A stretch of 64,000 nucleotides of DNA from Tamarix chinensis (Eukaryota > Streptophyta > Magnoliopsida > Caryophyllales > Tamaricaceae): assembly GCA_030549775.1 (NCBI GenBank), contig CM060173.1, positions 29,144,032 to 29,208,031 of the forward strand. The letters are read 5' to 3'. The stretch's first letter is position 1, and every line of letters begins with the position of its first letter. A model generated the notes under the pieces. The model made no database searches. It saw only the letters and a list, made by a program, of their open reading frames with translations, and was not told the DNA's origin. Of this stretch, positions 51,501 to 63,081 are shown in pieces. A program made the translations under genes and the position numbers.

Positions 51501-52856
51501 GATGTAAGGATGGTATGGTAAACTAGACTTATTTCAATTACAATGGTTACACCCGATATTTTTTTTTATATGCTTCCGCTGTAAAATGAAATTTTTTAAT
51601 AGTAAAATTTGGAGTATTACAATAACGCTCGTACAAAAATAATTATAGATGGCGGTGGAAAATAGCAATATACAATGATAGCTAACATTCATGTAGGCTA
51701 CATAGACGATAGTTCAAAACACAAATGTTTATAATGAAATAGAAAAAAAAAAGATCTTTGAAAAAATTGTGGGAAGGATTAGACTATGGTTGTGGACTAA
51801 AAATAGTTTTCTATTATCAAATATACACATTGATTTTAGTCAAACCCATCCTCTAATCTTACTAAAACAATTTGGGAAGGATTAGACAGCAATTTTGGTC
51901 TATAATTGTCATCTATTGTCCACCATAGATGATGAATTTATTCCATAATTGTCATCTAATCCTTCTCACATTATTTTTAGTTTAAATTGTGTTTTTGACT
52001 TAAATTGTCATACATAGATGTTTCCTCTCATTTTTTTGTAAATGGTAGTTTTAACTTAAAACAATCATCTATAACCTTTCTTTACAAAATATGTTAGTCT
52101 TGCTTCCTACACCATATACAAGTCCCTACACACTCAAAACTTGCATGTGTTCAATTGATACACGAGTATCAAAATGGTGTGTATTCCAACTCGGAATATT
52201 AGTTTTGCACTATAACATCCATCAATTTACATCAAAAATAACCCACAAGGCATTTAACAAGACATTGAACACATATAAGAAAGAAAGTAACTAAATAAAG
52301 TTATGGTATTAGGTCTCCTAGTAAATTCGATCAACTACTTTGATTCTTTATTATTTATTTTGACATCTTCATTTTTCATAAGCTTAACGAAAGTTCTTCC
52401 ATGAGTACACGTGCATAAGAAATAAAGAAAACAATATAGATAACAAATATATCTCTTCAACAAAATACACATCGAGGCCTTTTAATGGGCACTAGAGAAT
52501 TGTTATCACTATTTTCATCTATATCACTTTCCCCAACTACAATAGGGTTGTGAAATCATTCACTGCCTAAGTATTGCATTCCAAAATCTTTCATTAGCAT
52601 ATAAATTACATTATTACAAATAATTTTACTTTCTTTGCATTTATCTCTAAATATTCATCATAATAATCAAATGTCATACCTATATAAAATAATTAAATAA
52701 ATAAATAGACATACATTTTAATAGAAAATTGATCACAAATATATTTCATTTATAAATAATATACAATTTCAACAACAATAGCATACATCATTCATCTATG
52801 TCACTTTAAAAATCCTATAAATATATTCAAAAACTATAATAAAATAATTGTATAAT

Positions 52857-55800
52857 GGTATTGTAACACTCCCAAATTACCTACTTAAAAATTTTGTTTT
52901 GCAGAAGTGTTAATTACCAAATTATTAGGTGTTACTGCTACATTCAACATAAGTCTGGCTCCCTCGTCTTTCTTATGCCAAGTACCAAGGCTAAAGCAAA
53001 CCATAACTAAATTAAATGAGTGAAAATAGAATACCATACATAGATAAAAGTTATGGATAAATATTATCAGTACAACAAGAGACATAAGAGTCCAAAGGAA
53101 AAACGATTATTACCGAAACTAGTACCCAAAGGTAAGACATGTTTTTTCCTAATTTTTAGACCTAAAGGCTCACTCTAAAAAAAGGGACTTCTTCCCAAGA
53201 GATCCACTTATCATTTCCACTCTTATGATTCATGCCACCCCATGACCCTCACATAGTCATCTACAAAAGTAGTATCAGTACGACTTCTTTGTATTAAATA
53301 AATCATAATACATCATAAGAGGTAGTATGCCCACATTTCATATAGTCACATAGAACTTGAAAAGCATACTTAAGCACAAAGCATGTACCATAACCACAAG
53401 CCATATTCATGGAACCACATATATGAACATCTAATATCAAGTTCAATAGTAAGAACATACTAGTTATCCTCTCATCATTTCAAGGTATGATAGATGTATC
53501 TTATTAGTTAAATAGATTCCGAACACTATGGTAGGGAACTGAGACAACTACTGAACCAACAATCTAAAACAATACTAGGGTAGTGAACTAAGGCATCTAC
53601 AGAACCAAAAATTCCAAAATAATACCATGGTAGGATACTAAGGCCTCTACCGAACCAAAAATTCCAAAACAATACCATGGTAGGGAACTAAGGCATCTAC
53701 CAAACCAACAAATCCAACACATTATCAAGGTAGGGCACTGAGGTGTCTACCAAACTAACAAATCATTTCTTTCATTCACTTACACATTATATATTTTTAT
53801 TTTTACTTAGTCAAGGGGGGTACAATCAACCTAGGTACACTGAGGTACGCCTGGTCATATTGGTATCTGAAGGTGACATAATTCCCTTACCTCAAACTCA
53901 AGGACACAACTGTATGCCTAGTCATATCAGTGTACAACGGCTACATAGTACCATCCCAACCTCATTCACCTATTCCTTAATTATCGATACTCCCTATAGG
54001 CCTAGTAGGTCACCTATAGAGTAGAGTAAGGCCTGTACTAAAGCACAACGACACACTAGTGAATCAAAATAAACAAGGGCTAACACCTCACCTCTAGGGT
54101 AGCTAATCTGAGAGAGAAAACCATTCCCAACTCAATGTGTTTCACTTTAAGTATTAATATTTTATGATGTGATAATATAAGTGACATACGACACAATAAT
54201 TTCTAGTTTCCATACCTAACCTTTTTCCCCTTTTATTTCCAATCATTGAGGTAAACCCTAAGTTCTTAGGTCTATGACCAGCCAAGTTAACACTAAAGTC
54301 AACCTATCAAAAGTATAAGGGTATTATGGAATCTAATTATTTTTAAAAGATAAATTAGGTCAAAATTATCAAAATGCCTTTGAAAGCCGTATTTTCACCC
54401 TTTTATTCATTTCTGCACCAATAATTATCATTATGAGATATTTTTCATCAGTAGGCAAAAAGGAAATATTCCACATTATTTTAGTACTTAGGTAATCTTT
54501 GCATTTTTGTGATTAACTGTATTTTTTACTTTTCATGCATTTAGTAGATTGAGCTAACAGAACCCTAATCATGTAGCTATCACGTATCACATCTTCCATG
54601 CAGGATGTACGTATACATTTAAAGCATAAAATATCATTTAAATAGAAATATTATTATCACAGTATATGTATGGGAATATTTCTAACCATAGGTCATGCAA
54701 ATAGAATTTATCATAAACTAACCCTAATCATGCGTGTATGCTTCCCTACAAGTCATCATAAACCTAACCACCATGCATTAGCAATCATGATGCATTTACC
54801 ATAGAATTTAAACAATAACTTAACAAGAATGAAAATTCTAACAAAACCCTAGACATACAGACATAAATCATTTGACATATTACCATGCATATAGCCTAAC
54901 TTTCAACAATTATACGTATCATCCCTTGAACATGTTATCATTTTACTATGCATATCATAACACTTTAAAAGAATAAAACCCTATCATGATTCTAGGTATA
55001 AAAGATCCTATAATGCTCGCACATAAATTCTACCATTTTATGAATAATTGGAATTACCTAACCCAAGCTCACATAAAAATAAGTCTTCTTCAAGATCCTC
55101 AAGAATTACCTAGAAATTTAATACCCTAATGCAAATGTATTAGCATTTAATATTACAAAAAAAACCCAAAATTACTAAAAAATACTCAAGGATTACTAAC
55201 TAGTTAAAATAAGGTAAAGAAAGCCAAAGAAAACTTGATCAATAAGAGATGAAGGATTTCAATGGTTGATGCTGAGAAGGAGAGGATGACACCAGTGTAC
55301 TTGATTGGTTCTAGGGGCCAAGAATGGTAGAAATGGCCAGTGAAGGGGAGGAAAGAAAGGTCGTCAAAGGTGCAGCAAGGGGGGAAGAAGAAGGTGGCAC
55401 AAAAGAAACAAATATGAGGGGAGAAACTTCGATGGATAATGGTGCAAGAACAAAGGGGAAGCTTCACAAGATTAGCTGAAGGTGAAGGGGTAGAGCCTAA
55501 GTGGGTTTGGATAAAGGGAGGAGGGGTGGAGAAGTGGTCTTGGCTAAAGGAGGAGGGTGTGGAATGGCAGGGTTGGTCGGTGGTGTGGTGGTGGTTTCGG
55601 TAGAAACAACCGAAGCCAAGGGAGAGGGAGAATCTTCGTGCTATTGTATGAGAGAGATAGGTTTACTTCGATGAGGTTGTGTGTGGGTGTTGGGGTAGTT
55701 TTTATAGAATTTGGAAATGTAGGGGATGAAGGACCGGTGGTTGTGGCCAGTGACAAGGAAAGGAGGTTGGTGGAGGGGTGCATTATAGAATAAAAATGGT

Positions 55801-56370
55801 GAATAAATGTAGCGATGATAATGGAGAACGACGGGCTTGTTGCGTGAGGGTGTTTGGGAGAAAGATGATAAATGTAGGGGTTAAGGCATAATGAATAGAA
55901 AGGAGAGGAGAATGATTATGAAGACTATGGAGTGTAGGGAGATATGAAGCAAAATAAGGAGAGGAAAATATGGGGAGGTGGGAGGTATGGTGTGGGTGAT
56001 GGCTTGTTGGAGTAGGAGTAGGGAAAACCTACGGAAAGGGAAATGAGGAAAATTCAAAGGAGTCTAGTGGGATAGGGTAATTTATCTAGGTAATCGAGTA
56101 GGAATATTTGGGTAAAATTTATTAGGTTACCGGAATTAGGGTTTACTCAATGGAGTAGATATAGGTTACAATCCATCCTAGGTTTAAAATTTTAATATGC
56201 ATTCTCTAGTAAATTTTAACCTAATTAAAATTTTATATCTAATAATTCATAATAATAATACACATATTAATAATATATTTATTAACAAATATCTTAAAAT
56301 AATTATTACAAATAATACACACAATTACCATTTATAATTAGGGTTTTTGGAAATGGAATATTATAGGTAT
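52857..56370 (+). mobile_element. LTR-like element 52862-56365, 3504 bp, with perfect 5-bp duplication
   Basis: GGTAT at 52857-52861 and 56366-56370 flanks an element that starts TGTAACACTCCCAAATTA (A-end) and ends TTTTTGGAAATGGAATATTATA (B-end, terminal CA changed to TA). Inside are a decayed stem-loop near 52950-52990, a tandem array (53515-53765), AT-rich DNA and a GA-rich block (55200-56050). No coding sequence is supported. Confidence 0.8.
53515..53765. repeat. Tandem array, unit about 58-60 bp, four-plus copies
   Basis: Repeats of the form ccatggtagggaactaaggc, then atctaccaaaccaa and aattccaaaacaata. It sits where other copies of the family carry the CCGGTGGATCG array, but the unit is unrelated at first sight. 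Confidence 0.85.
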
Positions 56371-57234
56371 TTTGTCCATCTATAATACAGGGCTAATATA
56401 AATACATATAACTATTATTATTTTATTTTCTTATAAGAATATGTTATTTGTATAAAAATACACTTTCACACCTAGTGTACTATCATATGGTTCTAACAAA
56501 AATAGGTTTCTAGAACTCAAAATATAAAAACATCTTTTTAAAGGTCAAAACAATTTTGTTTGGCTTTGAAGTGTCGAAACCCTATATAGGAAGTTCTAGC
56601 ACATAGATATAAAAAAATATCTTAAATGAAAAAAATATCATTAAAAATGGGCAGCCAAGTTAAAAGTTATACCACTGAAAGATTGTCAACAAATAATAAT
56701 AATAATATTTTAACCGAATGTATAAAAAACATTAAAAGGTGACAGAGGGTTGGCTAGTATCGGTGATGGAGGTGATTGGTGGAGAAGGAGAAGAAGGCAG
56801 TGCATGAAGCAACAATAGTGGAAGGCTTTGGGGAAGAAGCAGCTTGCTTGGTATGTTTTTGTGTGTTCTTGCGAATTTGGGTAGTGGAAAAAGCCCGCTA
56901 ATTTAAAAGTGAATAATGAAAAAGGAAAAGAAATATGCTAAAGTATAGGCAACAAAAATTGAAAAAAAAAACATGATGAAGTATAGATGGTGGTTACAAC
57001 CTACGACTATTGTTTATACCCTTAAAAATTTGAAGAAAAAAATCCACTGAGGTTTAGATGATAATTTTAGGTTACAACGATCATCTATACCCTTTCTCAA
57101 TGCACTAGCACCATAGATGATGTTTCCAATTCCCTAACCGTCATCTTTTTTTTTCCTCCTTTATTCATTTAGCTTGTGTTTTTTCACTAGAGAGTTTGTA
57201 TATGATTGTTGTCGTCTATGTTTATTTTTGTAGT

Positions 57235-57960
57235 AATATTAAATTTAGAGTTTTTATTTTAGAGGTAAAATTTAATAAGGATCAAATTTATTTATTTATT
57301 TTATTTTGAAAATTGTAATAAGTTATAAATATTGAATCTTTGTTGATAATGCTCTCACAAGTAATTTATACGTAAAAAAATATTTTCAAGACACAAATGC
57401 CACATTAAATGGAGTTTTTATTTATTAGTGACGTCTTATTATTTGATTTTTTTTCTGTAATTAAATAATATCATATGATATTATATCACCATCAAAAATA
57501 TCATATCAATGATATGTTGGTGCACTATAATGGTTATCTTCAAGCTATTATAGTTAATTTTAATAATTATTTGTAAAATAAACTTACTATTTTTTGTACG
57601 AATTTTTTGAAAAATAATTATTGGAAGGTAAAACGCTCATTCAAATATGCTCCTAATTAGAGTGGATCAAGCTAAATGAAACAAGAAGATAATAAATAGA
57701 GAAATGATGATGATGATTACCAAATAATAATAATAATAATGATAAGTATTATTCTTATAGAAATAACACATATAAATAATAATAATGAATTAATACTTGA
57801 AATAAAAAAAATAGTTTTAATAATAGTTATTTATTATAATTAACCATTATTATTGATAATAAATATATAATTATCTTTATTAGTATTGATATCGGTTATA
57901 ACTAAAACATACCACAAAGTCCAGAGAGTAGATTCAAAGAGAGACTAAGACCACGAGACA
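57235..57960. other. Non-coding AT-rich DNA between elements
   Basis: AT-rich with short AAT runs near 57725-57790. No gene or bounded repeat. Confidence 0.5.
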
Positions 57961-59786
57961 TGTAACACCCTCATTTTCACTTGTGAATTTTTTTTAGAAG
58001 AATAATAATGCAAAATCAAATACAAGATCACAAAGTGTTATTGCCGTAACTAATATAAGATGGATGCCCACCATCTATCTCATGCTAGGTGCAAGCCTAA
58101 AAACTATCCAACAAAACATGAAATAACATCTAAAACAAATCACTGGATCCAAAACATTGTTGATATAGTCAGCTAAAAATTCTATGAATTCATTGTTGAT
58201 AAATTAACAGAAAAATCCGTGTTTCAAAATCTTAATCAAATAATAGAAATATAAATGATCGTCTACAACACCAAACTAAATTTTCAATACTATAACTTAA
58301 CTTCCAATGTATTTACAAACAATTATAGAAGTTCTTGAGGAACAAAACTTCACGTAGCTCTAACTCTCAACCCAACTCAAAAATGACAACAGAATTAAAC
58401 TAGAGCACCTATAATACCTCAGACCTTTTATTTTAGGAATAAAGAGTAAAAGAATGAATTATTGATTAAAATTTAATTATATGTATCCTTTTTTAATAAT
58501 AATAATAATGGCAATAAAAATGACACAAGGACATAGTTATTAGAACTATTTTAATTAACTAACATAAAATAAATTATAATAATTTCTATATTATTATTAA
58601 TTATTACACCTAAAATTTTTAAAAATCCAAAACACCCTACCACCCCTCTTTTTTTCTTTTTTTTCCTTTCCTTTTTTTCTTTCCTTTTTCTCTTTTCTTT
58701 CTTCCTTCTTCTTCTTCTTTTCTTTTTTCTTTCTTCCCCCAGCCAAATGGGTTGCATTCAGCAGGCCCGCGACGGCACACTCCCGTCCTTTCTCCTATTC
58801 CTTTCTTTCCCCCAACCGACCCAATCTTTCTTTCTTTTTTCTCCCTCGGATGGAGGCCCAATGCACGCCCTACCCTTCCCCCATTTTTCCTTTTCTCTCC
58901 CTCTCTTTTCCCTCCTTTCCTTTTCTTCTCTCACCCCTACCTCCCGCTTGCATGCTTACACACATCGCTGCCATTTTCATAGCTCTCCCTACTTTCTCTC
59001 CCTTCACCTTTCCTCTTTCGACCATGTAGGGCCCCTCCCCTAAAATTCCCTCTCCCTCACCTGCCCTCTGCCCCCTTGTGCAGTAGTAATGGCCTGCCAT
59101 GCTGGCCAACAACCACTAACTCCCCCATTTGTCATCTTTCATCCCTTATCCTTTTCTCCCTCCCCTGTGCTTATAAACCCCCCACGCACACACACTCCTC
59201 TTTCCCTTTATTTTCTGCTCTGATTCCCCCTGTCTCCCTTTCTCCCATCACCCCTTTAGACACCACCACCATAACCACCATGTCACACCACCTTCCTAAC
59301 TCCCTCCTAACCTCTTTTCTACATATCCCTACACCTATTGAGCCTTGTCCCTTCCCTTTTTTTCCTATCCCCAACAGTGCAAAGTGGGCATCTCAAGCTG
59401 CCCTTTTGCACCCTTGCGCACCACTAGCGCCACCGCCACCTCCGGCCACACCACACTCCCTAATTCCCTACCTGCACAAAAAGACCTCCCCTACCACACT
59501 AACACCTCCACCACCCCTTCTTCCCTTTCCTTTCATCCCTCTCTTCCTCTTAGGCATCATCACCACTGATGTGATACCACCACCACCACCACCACTGCCC
59601 ACCTGGGTTAGCAACTTCACCACCCTAAGAAACCCTACCTTCCCTCCTCCTTCCAACCCTAAAAAATCCCTTCTTTACATCACCACCGCCGCCGCCGCCG
59701 CCCTCACCTCCTGGTCCATTCTAGTTACACCTTCCCCTTGTTTACTTGTTTTGAGTATTTTATTTTAATAACTCATTATTATTAAC

Positions 59787-59823
<37 letters not shown>

Positions 59824-61204
59824 GTATTTTGGTTAAGAAATTAAGGAAAAAAGGAAAAAGAGGTAGGAAAGAAGTGAAATAACCTAGTTAATGCTCTTAT
59901 TATAGGTATCAAACCAATAATTCCCTGTGAGGAAGCGTAGGATTCTCTTGCTTCAAGCACAGAGCTAACTAGACATGGATATAGTTAAGATTTGGGTTGT
60001 ACTATAAGTCTTGTTTGTGAAACGGGTGTAATTGTGTGTTATGTGTAAGTATATGTACATTGAACTAAGTATGTGTGGTGTAGCTTGGCTTACAAGGATA
60101 TAAGGTAATGGTATGCATGATTCTTATTGTTTGTTATATGTTTGGCTAAGTCTTGATATGGGTGGATATATTCTTGTGCATGGTTGAATAATAATGTATT
60201 TATGCCTAGATGTCTTATGTGGGACTTGAGTAGCCAAGGAAAATGAAATAAAATAAAGAGTGTGGAGTGAGTAGAGTGTTATGGGGAAAATGTCTTAGTT
60301 ATCTCATGAAATATTGTGGAGTAATGAAAACAAGAAATGATAATGTGAGGGTTAGGGCAAAAACTTGTATGGGGAGTGTGAACTTTGCATGGGGGTGTGA
60401 ACTTTGCATGGGGGTCATGGGAAGTTTTATTTGGAGGTTGATCGTGGGAATAAAAGTGTGTTTTAGGTGGTTAGTGTACTTGGGAGAGTTTTGGTACGTG
60501 GGAAGATGGGAAGGTGCATGGGGGCATAAAATAGGGTTTTGAGGGATCAACCTTAAGGATAGGGTGTGTTGTGAGGAAAGGTTGAGGAAATTGGTTGTAC
60601 ATCTGAGTTGGGATGAGGGGTGTACCACATGGAGGACGTGGATCAAGCCAAATGGAGGGTAGAGTTGTGTAAGAAAGGGGGTATGAAAGTAAAAGGGGGA
60701 ATGTTAGGGTTTTTAGGGGTGACCAGCTAGGATATCATTATCACATGTGTGAGTTGAGGAGTTGGGTTGTAACATTTGGAGTTGGGTTGTAACGTTTGGA
60801 GTTGGAGTGAGTATAGTGATGGTACTTGAATCAAGGGAGATGCGAGCTAAGTAAGGAGAGGAGAGGCAAGGGCCACATAGGCCACATTAGGGTTCCAAGG
60901 GAAAACCCTAGTGGGCGATGGAGATCATATGTGGAGAAAAAGGAGAGCGGGCCATGACCCATGAATATGAGGCTTCTAGGATCACTCATATGTCAATGGA
61001 AAAACATTGGGGGTCCCAGGAGTCATTAGAGGGTATGGATGTTCCAGGTTAAGGGATTAGGGTTTTTATAGAGTCTAGGTTAGTCGGGGGGTAGTAAGTC
61101 AGGAGTGTCACTTAGGTTGTGCATGGATGGGTGTGTGTTACCTAAAAAAATAAGACACAAATAAAATACTAATCACTTAAAGTGGAAGATCATTGAGTTG
61201 GGCT

Positions 61205-61680
61205 CGTATGTAGGATATTTACCGATCCACCGGTTGTAAGAGTAATTAAGTGCATTTTGCCTTGGGTAGTATATTTACTGGTCCACCAATTATAATAGTG
61301 GCCAGGTGCGTTCTACCCTGGAGTTAGGATATTCACTGATCCATCAATTATAATAGTGGTCAGGTGTGTTTTTCCCCGGAGTAGATATTCCTAGTCCATC
61401 GGTTATAATAGTGGGGGTCCCGAGCTTAATAAGTAAAACCCTTGGATAATAATAATTTATGGAAAATACATTAATCACTTACAGTGAAACACCATGTGGG
61501 TCGGGACTAGATATAGAATATTTATTGGTTCATCGGTTATAATAGTGGTAGGTGCATTCTTCCCTGGAGTTAGTATGTATTTACCGGTCAACCGGTTATA
61601 ATAGTGGTCAGGTGCAATTTGCCCTGGAGTAGATATTTTCGGTCCATCAGTCATAATAGTGGGATCCTTGAACCTACGTG
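61205..61680. repeat. Tandem array, unit about 55-65 bp
   Basis: About six or seven imperfect units containing ggttataatagtgg, ccaggtgcgttctaccctgg and a gtagatatt spacer. It is homologous to the arrays in nest levels 2-4. Confidence 0.85.
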
Positions 61681-62165
61681 GATATAATTCAAGAGATGTG
61701 TAAATATAGTACTAATGGCATAAACTCTGACAAGTGTAAATGATCTAACAAAATCTACTGTATGTATGGTGCCTATATTCTTGTTACATTACTTAGTAGA
61801 TAGCGTATTGATTACCCTTATTATGGGTATTGCTCATTCCTATGAGCAATGTCCCTTCCTGAGTCTGTGTAGGTAAGTGATGAGGCCTTAGAGTACTATG
61901 CTGCATATGATGATCTGGTCGGGGTAGAGTGATGCCTTAGTATCTCGAGTCAAGACTGGAGAGAGGGTATTCCAGACTACTTTTTCATTAGTACCTTATG
62001 TTCTTTTTCCCCAATAGTGGGGTTCCCTCATGTATTTCCATTTCTTTATTGTACTAACATTCGACTCTCACTTGTTCTAGCATTTTTTGTATTTTAATTT
62101 TAGACTCTTTCACGTTTTAATCATTTTCTATTATGATTATGTATTTTTATTGATCTTTTAGCCTT

Positions 62166-62210
62166 GTGATTAGTATGAGGTTGGCCAAGGGCCAGACTTA
62201 TACCAATCAC
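62166..62210. repeat. Stem-loop near the A-end of the 58410-62290 element
   Basis: GTGATTAGTATGAG (62166-62179) and CTTATACCAATCAC (62197-62210) pair at 12 of 14 positions plus one G-T. The loop contains a second stem, TGGCC (62182-62186) with GGCCA (62190-62194). The arms differ strongly in sequence from those of the nest elements. Confidence 0.8.
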
Positions 62211-62992
62211 AGCTGTAGCACCCCCTTTTTAGTGTATGATTTTCTTAAATCAAATGAACATTTTCAACTGTAATTTTTGAGGGTGGTACAGTACCTATAC
62301 ACAAACAACTACACAAGCGTAGTATCAATATGATGGTTTACTAAGTAAATATCTAACTCAAATCAATAACATACACATGTAGATTCATACACTTAGCATA
62401 ACTGATAAAACATGAATGATATGCTCTCATATAAGATCATGAAAAACATAAGAACAAAATATGTAGAATAACAATAGTAGTAGAAGAACATGACCCAAGA
62501 TCAATGCATATCCCATAGAAAAACATATAATCTTAACTAATCGTGAATTCACAGAAGAACACGCTTTTACAATAGAAATATGCCATCATAGGATAATGTC
62601 ATGAAAGATAATAAAATTTATGAATTACAGTTCAATTTACGTTACGCTCTCAAATGAAGTATCATGGCATGATATATCTAGTAAATCATGGATAACAAAA
62701 TGAATCACACAAGAATGCGATGACATAAGAACAAAAGAACCGACTATAATAGAAGGTTATGACACATTCACTTGCACACAACTATTTATTTCCATTTACA
62801 AAATTCACTTTATTTCCATATAATCATTCCATTTGATTTCATATAACCACTTATTGATCAATTCCACCAAAAGATACTCCATCATACATTATTACCCATT
62901 TCCTTGTATATGATATCACAATCCACTTTTCCATGTATTTATTATATTTCACATGATATGGCAGGTTGCTTATATAATAAATTCCACCAAAA

Positions 62993-63081
62993 CATATATA
63001 CATACATACATACATACATACATGCATGCTTGCATACATACATACATACATACATGTATACATACGTACATACATACATAT
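62993..63081. repeat. CATA/TACA tetranucleotide microsatellite
   Basis: About 90 bases of ACAT/CATA repeats with interruptions (catgcatgcttg, catgtatacatacg). It lies in the element that starts at 57961. Confidence 0.9.

Larger units (their letters stand above)
34490..51626 (-). mobile_element. Nest level 1 (oldest): LTR-like element 34495-51621, split by level 2
   Basis: It starts TGAAATACCCCAAAATTTAA at 34495 and ends GGAGTATTACA at 51621. Flanking repeats are ATAAT (34490-34494) and ATAAC (51622-51626), 4 of 5 identical. The element is interrupted at 35070-35074 by level 2. Its own sequence is 34495-35074 plus 48684-51621, about 3.5 kb. It holds CT-rich blocks (34740-35040, 48690-49300), an AT-rich middle and a tandem array (50455-50985). 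No coding sequence is supported. Strand is given so that the A-end (TGTAACACC-like) comes first. Confidence 0.7.
51628..57234. mobile_element. CACTA-like (En/Spm) non-autonomous transposon, split by an LTR-like insertion
   Basis: The left end reads gTACAAAAATAATTATAGATGG (from 51631). The right end read in reverse reads CTACAAAAATAAACATAGACG (from 57234). These resemble the CACTACAAAAA ends of plant CACTA elements. Subterminal regions on both sides repeat short words such as catctata, atagatgatg and gtcatcta, a CACTA trait. The outermost bases are altered and no 3-bp duplication was proven. No transposase was seen. The interior holds the insertion 52862-56365. Confidence 0.5.
58405..62295 (-). 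mobile_element. LTR-like element 58410-62290, 3881 bp, nested in the 57961 copy
   Basis: The left (B) end TATAATACCTCAGACC starts at 58410 and the right (A) end GAGGGTGGTACA stops at 62290. Flanks GCACC (58405-58409) and GTACC (62291-62295) agree at 4 of 5. Inside are a CT-rich block (58640-59740), an ATT/ATC tract (59765-59823), a tandem array (61205-61680) and a stem-loop (62166-62210). A 230-codon Pro/Ser-rich open frame at 59076-59768 comes from CT bias and is not called a gene. Confidence 0.75.

Noticed and set aside
59076..59768. 230-codon Pro/Thr/Ser-rich open reading frame
   Set aside because: Same compositional artefact, in the CT-rich block of the 58410-62290 element.
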